The notes beneath the pieces are model-generated. The model saw only the letters and a program-made list of their open reading frames with translations. It searched no databases and was not told the DNA's origin. A stretch of 64,000 nucleotides of DNA from Dromiciops gliroides (lineage: Eukaryota; Chordata; Mammalia; Microbiotheria; Microbiotheriidae), in the NCBI RefSeq assembly GCF_019393635.1, contig NC_057863.1, positions 625,203,291-625,267,290 of the forward strand. Direction: 5' to 3'. Below are positions 32,183 to 43,651 of the stretch, in pieces; within the stretch, counting starts at the first letter, position 1; every line of letters starts with the position of its first letter. The position numbers and the translations under genes are program-made.

Positions 32183-33032
32183 AAAGACTGAGCCAGTCTT
32201 CAATGCCACCCATGAGACACATTTGCTTCTTCTACCAACACTGCAGCCATTTAACAAATGAAGGTTAAAGAGTCAGTCAATAGTTGCGTAGGATAATCCT
32301 GAGGGTAAGTCTTCTATCTTCCAGTTAGTTCAGTGCTCTTTTTTATGTAGGAATAATGATAGACCAGACTGGAGTGGTGGCTCAAGGCTGGCCTCGAGAG
32401 AGGTTAGGAATGCAAAGTGTATCCTCTCTGAATAAAGGAATAACGTGATAAATGTGGCCTTTCAGGAAAGCTCATCTTTGTAGGAGTAGGCAGAATGGGA
32501 AGGAGAGAGGCTGCAGACAGGGACACTTAGGAGGCTCCTGTGTTGGTCCAGATGTGAGGTGAAGCTTTGGGGTGATGGAGGTGAGAATGGGAAGGAAGGG
32601 GTAGGAGAGGCATTTCTGGGGAAGAACCGACACTCCTGTACTTGTCAAACATTGACCGGGCCCCGTGCTGTAATAACTATTAATTCTAAGGGGTTTTCCA
32701 GTCTGCAGACGATTTTACCTCCACCATCTCATGGGAGCCTCAGGACAACCCTGTGAGGCAGAGCCACAGGGATTCTTGTGTCCACTTTACAAATGAGAAG
32801 ATGGCCAGATTGTTTTCTCCCTGGGCCTTGGGTTCCTAAACCGTAAAACAAGGGAGCTGGATGCGAAGCCCCTAAGGTCTCTTCCAGAACCAGATCTATG
32901 ATTCCTCGAGCCCAGGCCTTCCTGACCCCAAGTCCTGCCTTTCACCCACATTGCCAAGAGAAGTACAAGGTGCTCTGAAGACACCAAGGTACACAAAAAG
33001 GGTGGGTGCCATTAACACAGCACTTTAAGGCT

Positions 33033-33183
33033 CTTTTTTTTGGGGGGGGGCAAGGCAATGGGGGTTAAGTGACTTGCCCAGGGTCACACAGCTAGGGTCA
33101 AGTGTCTGAGGCCACATTTGAACTCAGGTCCTCCTGAATCCAGGGCCGGTGCTTTATCCACTACAGTGCCACCTAGCTGCCCC
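33033..33183 (-). mobile_element. CORE-type SINE with TSD
   Basis: Reverse copy flanked by CACTTTAAGG(C/T)TC. Confidence 0.92.
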
Positions 33184-34286
33184 ACTTTAAGGTTCATAAA
33201 GCATTTCACTTGCATCATATCATTTACTGATGACTGAGGCACACAGGGGTTGATCACACACTGGCTAAACGTCAGTCAGAATTTGAACCCAAGCCTTTCC
33301 CGACTCCCAGCCTGAGCCTCTTTACTCTGCACCATGCTGGGTGTGGTCCAAACCACAGCTGAGTGTGGGCAGGGATTGAGCTCTAGGCAGAAATCAATGA
33401 GACCATTTTGATCCTGCTTTCCTGTCATTTTTTCTGTGTCTTTTAATGCTGTTCACAGTGGAACACTTTATACTTTTCCCCCAAATATTATTACTGGTAA
33501 GAAGAGTCTATATGACTAGGTTTCGGATTTTTCTCTATTCTTTTTTGGGACTTTTACTAGTAAATATGAATCATAACTAGAAAAACTAAGCTTCTCCAGA
33601 ATGTTCTCGGAAGGCTCTCTCACGATACTGTGGTGTAGTGGGAAGAGGGGAAGCAGAGGCCCTGGTTTCAGATCCTGATCCGTTCTGAGCCACCTTGACC
33701 TGGACCCTCTCCTCCACCTTGGCTCCACTACTCCTGGAAAGGTCAGCACCTGCCTGGTACTGCTGGGAGCCAGGCCTCCGTACCACCTCCCAGATACTCT
33801 GTCACACCTCCTTTGGGGGCAAGCACCCCAGTGCTTAGCGCAGTGCCTAGCACACAGGAAGGGTTAAATGTTTTACCAATCAATTGATCCATCACTGTAT
33901 CTTGACATTGGTTAAGTCACTTTAACCTCTCTGGGCCTTGGTTTTCTCTTCTGTAAAATGGGAGGGTTGGGTAAGATGACCTCTAAGATTCTATAACTCT
34001 AAATCTAGCCTACCTAATGAATATCTGATTTAATTTCAAATTCCCAAATCAGTAAGGGATATTCCATTGAAAACTGGCCCCAATACTGAACCTTTTTGGT
34101 AAGGTTTGCATGTTAACTCTTTGGCTTCCTTTATGTATGTCTAAGAGCCATCCCCACATACTATGGGTGCCTCATTACCATTCTTCTAACTCCCTTCTCC
34201 TGAAATTTTTTTTGTCTTGTTTTATTTTATGGCCATCTCTAGAAATATCCTCCCCTCCTACTCTCCCTAGATTAAATTCTCCCTTT

Positions 34287-34422
34287 TTGTTTTTTGGTGA
34301 GGCTAAGTGACTTGCCCAGGGTCACACGGCTAGTAAATGTTAAGTGTCTGAAGTCAAATTTGAACTCAGGTCCTCCTGACTCCAGGGCCAATGCTTTATC
34401 CACTGCGCCACCTAGCTGCCCC
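34287..34422 (-). mobile_element. CORE-type SINE with TSD
   Basis: Reverse copy, with the GGGGTTAA part lost; flanked by AAATTCTCCCTTTT. Confidence 0.93.
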
Positions 34423-34429
34423 AAATTCT

Positions 34430-36220
34430 CCCTTTTCACAAAGAAAATAACACCCCATACAGTGACCCTATCTGACAATCTATGTAGCATTCTGTTCCAA
34501 TTCCTTTCCTTCCTTTCCTAATGTGTGGAGAAGAGTGTTTCATCGTCTCTCCTCTGGTACTGCACTGGTTTGCACTCCCTCTTCCTTTCTCTGATCATTT
34601 CATATGTGTTGGTTGCCACTGGGCATATTGTTCTTTGGGTTCTGCTTACTTCGTTCTACACAGGTTCCTAACCCTTCCCATGCTTCTCTGAACAACTGAT
34701 ATTCGACATATGCTATTCACATATCAGTTTCTTTCTTACCCAATCTACAATTGTTTAAATAAACGATGCTAGTCCAATCTCGACTGGAAAAGAGATTAAT
34801 GGCGTTAAATCAGGCTTGCTGGAGCAAGACTGTGGCCAGTCATCTCCCTCTGGGTCCCATGGTAACCAAGTCATGGATTATATCTTCCTGGGCAAACTGA
34901 ACTGCATCATTACCTGTCGACAGCTGGCTACACTCCCAAGTGAAGCTGGGAGGGTGTGGGATGAGGGCAGGCCAACTGAGTTGACTACTGTCACCTGAGC
35001 CAGGAGTGTTCTGGCTCTGCTTGTCACAAGCTTCTGTTACTGTTCTCAAATGGGAGTCACTGAGAAGCATAGCCAGTCTCAGAGAGCAGAAACCATGCGG
35101 TGGAAAGCCTTCATCTGACCCCCCAAACTGAGGCCCAGAATGACTCAGGGAACAGAAATTTCTACCTACCTGAGGGAGTGGCTTGGGTAAGGCCTGACAG
35201 ATAGATCTATGGTCTACAGTCTATGACCTTGTTTTTGGTTTTTTGTTTGTTTGTTGGGATATGACCTTGTTTTTAAAATATGTCTTGATACTTATATTTC
35301 AATATAGTTGGTTTCCTTTGTAATCCTGTGTATTTGACTCTATGTATTTAAAAACAGGAATCTGAGACAGAGTCCCTAGGCTTCAGGGGTCCTGGATGTC
35401 ACCAGCATTAGAAGAACGCCTGGTGTTAGAGGCTTAACACCAAGGCTTTGGCTCTCACACGTGTTCAAGGATTCTCTTAACCATGATTCACTTTACTTTG
35501 GTGCACACAGCCTATCACTTACGACCCTGGCCTCCCAGACCTACCCACCTCAGGCTGTAAGTATCTCTACCTATAAACATTGGCTGGGGGCTGAAGAACA
35601 TGCCTAAATAGGGAAGACTTTTTATTTCTTTCTGAGGAATTAGTCAAGTCAAGATTTTAAAATCAGGCCTGATGGTGTGAGGGGAGAAAAGGGACTGGAA
35701 TCTTGACTTGTCCAGCTCTCCAAGGGACAATGCAGCATGTTCACAAGAGGCATCTGTGTTTAGGAAGAATAACTAAAGCAGTGAGTGCCTCATTTTTTTT
35801 TCCCAAAGGGAGCAGAATTTAGGCTCCTCTAAATAAGAGTTGGCCTATTCCGACACGGTCTGCCAACACTTCATGAAGTATTCTGCATAGTGGCTCCTTG
35901 GAGAATGTATTGAATTTCTGTAAATATCCAAGTCTCAGAGCCAAGTCAGGAGAATAGGAAGTCAAGGAAGCTGGGTAATGCCAGTTCTGGGTCTAAGCAA
36001 TTGTGTTCTAAGGCTCATATACTTATTCAGAAATCACTTCCCAAAATATCTGGAACAGTGGCAGTACTGCTGAAATAACTAATGGGGCCAAGTATCTGTA
36101 CTCCACACGTGGATGTGGAAGTTATGGCACATTTAGGTCAAAAATAAATCAGTCTCATTGGCAACATTAGCAAAAAAAAGTTCAAGTTTGGGGTTATTGA
36201 AAGTTTATGCCACTCAACTC
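34430..36220. other. Intron 1 stretch upstream of the nested gene
   Basis: Mostly unique sequence. The true 5' exon or promoter of the nested gene may lie here, but no ATG exon with a fitting donor could be picked with confidence. Confidence 0.4.
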
Positions 36221-36227
36221 CCCTTAT

Positions 36228-36373
36228 TTTTTTTTTTTTGGTTTTGCAGGGCAATAAGTGACTTGCCCAGGGTCACACAGCTAGTAAGTGTCAAGTGTCT
36301 GAGGTCAGATTTGAACTCAGGTCCTCCTTTATCCAGGGCTAGTTCTCTATCCACTGTGCCACCTAGCTGCCCC
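36228..36373 (-). mobile_element. CORE-type SINE with TSD
   Basis: Reverse copy flanked by CAACTCCCCTTA, about 0.5 kb before the nested gene's first candidate exon. Confidence 0.93.
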
Positions 36374-36716
36374 TTCAACTCCCCTTAAAAACCCATTCCA
36401 AATGAAAAGGGCCCGAATGACATTACTGTCATGTGAAGCCAGACATGACAGAAGTGGGCAGCCCAGGCCCCGGCCCCAGGGAACCTTAAGTTAGATGAAG
36501 CATATCCCAAGCATATGAGGACAAGCACATCATGACAAGGGTTTGTGCTTTAGGAGCCAAGCGTGAAGGACTCAACTGGAAGCTGCCTTTGGGAGCAATG
36601 AGAGACAGGCTTTTAGGCATCTGCTCCCTCAGGAAGAGGGGCTGACTGGTGTGAGGGAACCTAGAGGTGCAGGCTTGTTCCCAAGGCAGAGTCTGCCACA
36701 CTCTGAGTCTAGTGGG

Positions 36717-36791
36717 ATGGACTTCGAGTGTGGGAGCGCGGCGAGGCTACAAACAACAGCCTCCGCAACTTCCCACTGCACTCGCTGCCTT
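36717..36791 (+). CDS. Candidate first coding exon of the nested membrane gene
   Basis: ATG at 36717 opens 25 codons (MDFECGSAARLQTTASATSH and on to CL) ending at GTAACA. Joining in phase 0 to the second acceptor option (CAG at 36866-36868) across a 77-base intron would give a 175-residue protein. The donor is poor (T before GT, no G at +5) and the intron very short, so another exon further upstream may be the real one. Confidence 0.25.
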
Positions 36792-36868
36792 GTAACAAAA
36801 CCCAGAGTTGGTTTCTAGGAGATGATCTTACCCCCTGAATAAGTAATGAACAACCTGTATTCAGCCAG

Positions 36869-36927
36869 GTGACCGTCCTCGTCTCTGGACTGGCCATTCT
36901 GCTCCTTCACTTCTGGGTCCTGTTCAG
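36869..36927 (+). CDS. Nested gene, exon with membrane segment 1
   Basis: Codes VTVLVSGLAILLLHFWVLF then a split Arg codon, ending at the consensus donor CAG|GTAAGT. Two acceptors four bases apart (ATTCAG ending at 36864, GCCAG ending at 36868) leave the first base uncertain. Confidence 0.75.
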
Positions 36928-38506
36928 GTAAGTGCTTTCCCAGCCCCTGCAGCTGCCACTATTGTGAGGGGGATTCTGGGCACCTCGAAGCCCTAAAGCT
37001 TGTCTTACCTGCAGAGTTGCGAGTCCCTGAAAAGAATTTAATTGCAGACTGTCCCATGGCTTCTTCTCCTGGCTCCAGTCAGATCTAGTCACCTCTTTGG
37101 AGATAGAAAATGATTCATACAAAATGTCTAACGTAAGTTTAGGTGGGCTAGAGAGGGGCTGGTTTAGGTGTAACCTGAGATCAAAGCCTGCTTCTTAGAG
37201 CATCCAAAGCCATTCCAAATGAGACACTGAGAGAGGTTCTTTGTTCCAATCTCCGCATCCCCTAGGGACCAATTCTTACCAGTGCAACATCAGCTAATGT
37301 CTAAGGGCTGAGGATGATCCAACTAAAATCACCCAGACAGAACAAAGCTCCTTCTAAAGATCCTCTGATAGAAAACCAGAATGAGACCACAAGGGGCCGA
37401 TAAGGGACTCAGCCACTAAGTCAATGAATTCAGGGACACTTTGATGCACCTGACACCATGCTTGGCATCAAGAAAGCGTATGCTGGTAATGTGGGCACTC
37501 AAAAGCCCTGGGCCTGGGACCAACCTGAGACAGAAGAAAAGGCTTTTCTCTTTTAGATGCCTGCAGGATCAGCCTAATTCTGAGCTTGGGGGCTGCCATT
37601 GCAGATAGAAGGCAGTGTCAGCATGGAAAGCGCTTTGGATCAAGAATCAGAGGGTGGGGGCGTGATTCTGCTATCTATTTCCCAGGTGACCTAAGGGAAG
37701 TCATTTTCCCTTCTGTATACTGAGTTTAGATGAGATACATCTCACGCCTCTTCCGGCTTCCAATCTATCATTCTGTTGTTGCAGAAGATGGACAATTTAA
37801 AACACAGGCTCGTGGCACCACAGATTGAGAGCTGAGAAGGACTTGAGAAGTCACCTGTCCAACCCCTTCATTTTGTAGATGAGGAAATGAAGCCCGAGGT
37901 CACATAGGTAGTAAGTAGCAGGGCTGGGATTCGAATCTAGGTCCCCATCTCCAAATCCAGCACACTTTCCACTATGTTACACAGTCTCTCGTATCACTCA
38001 TCTACTGTTGCAAAGAAAACAAAATCTCTAAAAATTATTCTCTCATCAATATATCACATTAATGTTTCACATTCAAAGCCAAATGGCTCTGTGAAATAAC
38101 TCGTGACTTGTGGGCTATTGCTATTCTCACTAACATGGGGGGGATGGGACAAAATTGAAAAGCCGGCTGCCCAGAGCTCCAGATAGAGGCAGGGCTACAG
38201 AGGGAACGGCAGCCCCCGAGTCACGGCGGAGCAGGCAGGTCTGGGGATTAAACTGTCGTGGGGTGCGTTGATTTCCAGGCCCAAGTCTGCGCACTACTGC
38301 AGCCAGCCCCTCCTCTGCAACCTGGTGGTTAACATCATCTTTGTTTTCTTCACCACTGGTAAGTTCCTGACCATTCTAATGGAATACTGAGCTACAGGGG
38401 CCAAACAGCTCATTTCCTGGGTCATTTCCTGCTCTGTCTTCCCAGAACTAACATATGGAAACAAAGAAGTTGATTCCATGTCCTGGGTTCCTTTAGCTTC
38501 TATAGA

Positions 38507-38556
<50 letters not shown>

Positions 38557-39907
38557 AGTGTGCAGATAGAGATATACAGACAGATACAGAGAGATGAGGT
38601 ACATCTGCACTTAAAAGAGCATCTGTAAGCTGAGTCCTCCTCATTGTTTCCTTATTCTCCTTTCAGGCCTCGCTTTGTTCCTCACTCAGGTGGAACCAGG
38701 GCCCAAGGCCCTGGGGGGACTCTTTGCAGTCTTGGGGGTCGCCTCCTTTGCTGAGGGAGTCTGCACTATGGTCTTAACTGCCCTGGCCTCTGACTGCGTA
38801 AGTTTCTGAGGGAGTGTGCTCCTACTGGTTCATCTTAACCCAAGTCATGTAAGAGATCACGCAGGCAAACTGTGTCTCCTGTCCTTCACACATGGCCTCC
38901 CTTTCCCATCACTGTGCCTTTGCACGGGTTGTGCTGCCTGCCTGGAATGCACTCCCTTCCTTCCTCCTTCTTCATGTGCTGGTGATACTTTGTAGATGCT
39001 TGTTGATGGAAAAAAGGAAATCACACCACTAGAGTATTCAGCACATACAAAGAGAAAATGCTTGTGTGTGGAAAGATAGGCATGACTACTCGGACCCAGG
39101 TCTTAACAGATTTAATGATTGAGGGAGCAGAGAACCACAACACATTCAATTTAATAATTAAGGGGTTTTTATTTTTAGTCTAGACCTGCAATTTCATCAG
39201 TGCAGGGCACTTCTGGTGTGATAACTCCCTCTACCTATATTGTTCAGCAATTCAAATGAGGCTCTGAGAAGCTCAGGGCGTGCATGTGTGTGTCGGGGTG
39301 GGACCAGAACCCTCATCTTCCTTATCCCAAGGGCAGCCCTCTACTACTGTATCACATTGCTATACCAAGGGATAATCAGGGGACTTTTACATTAGTGGTT
39401 AAAAATTCCATATTCCCAAAGTAATCTAAAAACCACTTATGCTAATGGCAAGAAATTAAACTGTTGGGTTAGTATGACATGGGAGTAAATTTCCTATTTC
39501 TTGCTTTAACAGCCAAAGAAATATCAATTCATCTTCCCATAGAAATACCCAGTGATGCATATTTTCAATGCATAGTGCTAGATCGAGGAAAGCAATGGTT
39601 CCTCACAGATCCTTTCTTATACAGGAGAAAACCACCCCTGAACTTTACTACTTGTCTCTGCTCTTGTCAGCCGGCAGCCTGGTTTCTACAGGTGGGTGTA
39701 AGTACTTGTCAAGGGCCCCACCCTCATCAGGGATGAGTGGACTAAACGTGGGTCATGGACACTTCAGGAGAAGCATCTGCTGGGAGCAGCAAGCCAGCCA
39801 GGGAAAACCCTGATTCTTTTTACATGGAACTAAAAGGGACAAAGGATTCTGGTAGAATAGGAGAAAGCCTTCTCACACCAGTTTCATTTCCACTTGTAAG
39901 ATTCTGT

Positions 39908-39976
<69 letters not shown>

Positions 39977-40094
39977 AGGGTTCTTCTCCATCATGGCGCT
40001 GATCTGGCTGGCCAACACGCTTTCTCCAGGCCTGATGCTGAACCAACAGCCAGGCCTGGGCATGTGGGCCAGGATGCTCTCTTGTCTCAGATAG
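36869..40094 (+). CDS. Unrecognised four-membrane-segment protein, nested in NMNAT1 intron 1 (coding span)
   Basis: Five exons joined by proper GT-AG sites with consistent phases: 36869(or 36865)-36927, 38279-38358, 38667-38797, 39625-39691, 39979-40094. The joined frame is open for 150 codons to TAG at 40092-40094. Residues counted from Val at 36869: membrane segments at about 1-19, 34-53, 63-86 and 97-124, short loops, and a polar C-terminal tail with no obvious motif. Cysteines at 27, 33, 79, 90 and 148. The spacing of the segments, a VVNI motif at the start of segment 2, and DC followed by ...P.LYY before segment 4 recall the TMEM54/KRTCAP3 family, but the loops are shorter and I give that relation only about one chance in three. 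The true start codon is not settled. The gene lies antisense to NMNAT1; I know of no human gene here. Function unknown. Confidence 0.8.
38279..38358 (+). CDS. Nested gene, exon with membrane segment 2
   Basis: 80 bases between acceptor TTTCCAG and donor GTAAGT. Codes PKSAHYCSQPLLCNLVVN then IIFVFFTT; the phases fit both neighbours (AG|G before, G|GC after). Confidence 0.85.
38509..38552. repeat. (GT)n microsatellite
   Basis: About 20 GT units with a CGCGCG end, in an intron of the nested gene. Confidence 0.95.
38667..38797 (+). CDS. Nested gene, exon with membrane segment 3
   Basis: 131 bases between acceptor CTCCTTTCAG and donor GTAAGT. Codes GLALFLTQVEPGPKALGGLF and on to VCTMVLTALASDC. 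It ends in phase 0. Confidence 0.87.
39625..39691 (+). CDS. Nested gene, exon with start of membrane segment 4
   Basis: 67 bases between acceptor CTTATACAG and donor GTGGGT (a second GTAAGT lies 6 bases on). Codes EKTTPELYYLSLLLSAGSLV then ST plus one base. Confidence 0.82.
39912..39974 (+). repeat. (CT)n microsatellite forming a splice-site pyrimidine tract
   Basis: About 31 uninterrupted CT units ending four bases before the TTTAG acceptor of the last exon of the nested gene. Confidence 0.95.
39979..40094 (+). CDS. Nested gene, last coding exon
   Basis: Acceptor CTCTTTAG at 39978, fed by a 63-base CT repeat. Codes the end of membrane segment 4 (GFFSIMALIWLANTL) and a 23-residue tail (SPGLMLNQQPGLG and on to MLSCLR) to TAG. 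Confidence 0.85.
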
Positions 40095-40978
40095 CTGTCC
40101 TTGGCAGGCTGGCCAATGAACAGTTTGTTGGGACCACAGATTTTTGCTGGCAGCTTTCCCACCCGGGTCTCTGGTCCCATTTCTTTGAGCTGAAGAGATG
40201 AGTTAATCCTTGCAGCAGCCACCATGGGTACAACGTCCAAACTGGGCATTCAGAACACAGCGCTGAGTTAGCTTTAACAACTCACATGCACTGACCAAAG
40301 GGGGCTGATAAACAGCTGAGCTCAAATCCGGGGGATTTCTGAGGCATCAACTTCACCATTAAAATGACCGTTTGTCCAAATACTCTCAAGACATCTGCTC
40401 TGACATTCTGGATCTGTTTTCAGTTGGCAGTAAGTGCTCGGGGGACTTCTTGGAGCATAGACCTCACCCTGGCATCAGCTAGAAGTGTTGCTATGGAAAC
40501 AGCTACTAAAAAAGAGGAAGAAGGAATTGGTAGCATCTTTGTAAAAATGCACAAAGCTTTGGTTTCAAAAGAACAAAATGAGTCAGACTGGAGGTTTGAA
40601 CAGGGTCAAGTTGTTGCTTCTTAAAAAAAAAAATCAGTGGAAACCTGGGGGAATGACAATAATCCCTGGCACTATCCCAAGTATTATGCCGCCCCCCCCC
40701 CCACGTCAAAGAAGCTTTTCTGCATGTCAATGTCTAATTGGGATCTTCTAGAGAAAGCAGGTCATTAAATTGCATCATGGCTAGACTCTTATTCCCTCTG
40801 CTTCTGTTTACAAATTTGGGGTTATTAATAGGAACGACCTGGTTATGCGCGCACGCGCGCACACACACACACCCCCTTTGCTGTTGTGACCACTGGCTAG
40901 CTTGCTTGCTCCCTTTTCTTCTGGAAGTACAACAGGATACATTTGCTAGAAGGCGGAGGAAGTCCAATACTACAGTGT

Positions 40979-40984
40979 AATAAA
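40979..40984 (+). terminator. Candidate polyadenylation signal of the nested gene
   Basis: AATAAA 885 bases after the stop of the nested gene; an earlier ATTAAA variant lies at 40358-40363. The 40095-41000 stretch has no recognised repeat apart from a short alternating GC/AC run, which fits a 3' UTR. Confidence 0.35.
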
Positions 40985-41783
40985 CACCATCTCACCGGGT
41001 CACATTTGGAACTATAACAGCAGTTTGGTGACTAGGAAACACGAGAGATCATCCAATCAATTTTCTTTCATTCTGGTTTCAGTTACTGCAGGGGGAGTTA
41101 GCTGTTAACATTTATTTCCCAGAAAGAGAACGACACAGCAAAAACTCGACCAGGTGACCCCAAAGAGGCAGCCCAACGGAGTGGAATGAGTGGCAGGCTT
41201 GGGGTTCAAATCCAGTCTGAAATATACGCGCTGATGAGGAGTGAGGGGGTCCCTAAAACTGAGAGGCTTTGGCACACTCCCAGACCACCTAACACGGAGG
41301 CAGAGGCGCTCTGTTTCTTGGAGAGGGTACTCAGCAATCCCATCCGCCCCCTTTCAATTGGCTGTGTCTTTAAAACGACTGGCCTGAGACAGTCTTGCTC
41401 CCTTACCTTCATCCTCCAGAGAGGGTGAAGATCCAAGTTCACCCACAGCATGGGTGCCATGAAGCGTGTGGATAAGGGGGGAAGGGCTGCCTTCTCCTGC
41501 TCTCCCCTTTTAAACTCTGTGGCCCCCTAGAAGTGTGCCTGTTCCATTTGTCTCGTCAGTTCTAGGCACAGGCAATGGAAGCCTGGAATCACCATGGAGA
41601 CCTTGGAGCCAAGATTCCAGGCCCGACATGCAGCCGTCCAGTGCAGCAGGGAAGCCCTGGGAGGCCAGGATACCTGGGGCTCAAGCCCAAAGGCAATTCT
41701 GGACCTGGAGCTTGGGGTTGTGCTATATGGGAACCGAACTAACCTGAGAGCCTAGGTAGGAGGTGGCAAAAGGCAGGATTAAG

Positions 41784-41930
41784 GGGGACAGCTAGGTGGC
41801 ACAGTGGATAAATCACCAGAACCTGGATTTGGGAGGACCTGAGTTCAAATCCGGCCTCAGACACTTGACACTAACTAGCCGTGTGACCCTGGGCAAGTCA
41901 CTTAACCTTTATGGTTCCCCCCCCCCAAAA
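41784..41930 (+). mobile_element. CORE-type SINE
   Basis: Forward copy (GGGACAGCTAGGTGGCACAG); flanks GGCAGGATTAAG / GGCATGATTAAG. Confidence 0.92.
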
Positions 41931-42210
41931 AGGGCATGATTAAGCCCCCACATACTTGGGAAGTCAATACTGCTTTGTAAAAGCTAATCTGACTTTTACA
42001 TGGTTAAATGGAATGGAGGAGCAGGGATCCTCCTACAACTGAGAGAATGCCATTCATGGAGGCTGGTGTCAGTAGCAAGGAGCCTAGATACCCCAACCCA
42101 CCCCCACCCCCCATAGTACTCGAGAACTGTAGGAGGACGAAATGTAATAGCCTTGGCCCTCAGGCAGCAGGGCCTAGAGCAGAGACTGCCACACAAGCAT
42201 CAATCACTAT

Positions 42211-42367
42211 TTTGTTTTTTTGTTTTGTTTTGTGGGGCAATGAGGGTTAAGTGACTTGCCCAGGGTCACTCAGCTATTAAGTGTCATGTGTCTGAGGCCA
42301 GATTTGAACTCAGGTCCTCCTGAATCCAGGGCTGGTGCTTTATCCACTGCACCACCTAGCTGCCCCC
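42211..42367 (-). mobile_element. CORE-type SINE with TSD
   Basis: Reverse copy flanked by AGCATCAATCACTAT. Confidence 0.95.
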
Positions 42368-43409
42368 AGCATCAATCACTATCAATGGGTTATAGTCACA
42401 ACCAGACCTTCCCGCCTGGTGCAATCAGAAGTCCTTGACATACTCACCAATTCACACAGTAATGCCTGAGAATACGGGATGCTCAAAATGAGCTCTACAA
42501 GGACCTTATAATACATCACTGAGTCCAGTCCTCTCTTTACTGGACAGATGAGAAAACCAAGACCCTGAGAAGTGAGTGACTTGCCCAAGGTCATGAAGAT
42601 AACGAGAAGTGGGATTCCCACAGAGGTCCAGAGATTCCTAAATTCTGTTGGTCACACTAGCCAAGCTTTCTGCCCTCCCTGAAATAACCATCACCTAGAG
42701 CAGCCGCCTTAAGCAGAACCTATTTGAAAATAATAACCTTGCCCTAAATTCTGTTTTAAAATTCGAACTCCCAGAAATGAAGGGGGAAAGTCATGGAGAT
42801 AATGGACAGTCCCTGCAGGTTACTTTGAATGTTCCAACAACTTAAGTCAGTATTATTTTCCCACAAAATCTATTCCTTCCCTGTGGCAGAAAGGCCTGCT
42901 CGATATTTCTAATGAGAAGTTTATCCTAGCTCCAGAAAAAAAAAATAGCTACTGAAATTCTACTTTTTAAATCAGATTATGAGTCTAACAAATTCAACCT
43001 GAGATTTCATTTCAGACTACAAATTTCAAAGTTTAACAGCAAATCCCAGACATCCCAGACTTAGCGAAAAGGTCTGTTGCTCAATAATTAATCAGCAATG
43101 TTGGGAGAGCTGCTTTTAATCAGATGTTCCCCTCTTGGGAAAGACCCTGTGGTACCTTAAACAGTTTCATCATTTCTGCACCAAAGTCAAGAACCAATTT
43201 TAGCCGATGGTAGATTCATTCAAAACTGCTTTCCTTTTATCTTATCAATACCTTATAAACTAAGTTGTTTTCTGACACAAGTTAAAAATGTTAAAGCAAA
43301 GAAAGATATACAAACTTTTTCTAACACAAAATACATGAGTTTCTGTACTGAATCTTTAAATTTTTAAAATATAAATATTTTTATGAATATCTTTTATTTT
43401 TACATCTGA

Positions 43410-43651
43410 TTAGGTAGTGGAGTGAGCAGAGCACTGGCCCCAGAGTCAGGAACTTGAGTTCAAATCCAGCCTCAGACACTATTTGTGTGACTCTGGGCAA
43501 GCCACTGTACCAGTTTGCCTCAGTTTCCTTAACTGTAAAATAGAGATAATAATAGCACCTACCTCCCACAGTTGTTGTCAGAATCAAATGATAGAATATT
43601 GTAAAATGTTTAGCACAGTGCCTGACACATAGTAGGTGCTATATAAATGCT
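43410..43651 (+). repeat. Nearly full-length MIR
   Basis: GTGGAGTGAGCAGAGCACTGG through TGTGTGACTCTGGGCAAG to TAGTAGGTGCTATATAAATG. Confidence 0.75.

Noticed and set aside
39755..40201. 148-codon frame containing a Ser-Leu repeat
   Set aside because: Reads through the CT microsatellite in a different frame from the spliced exon.
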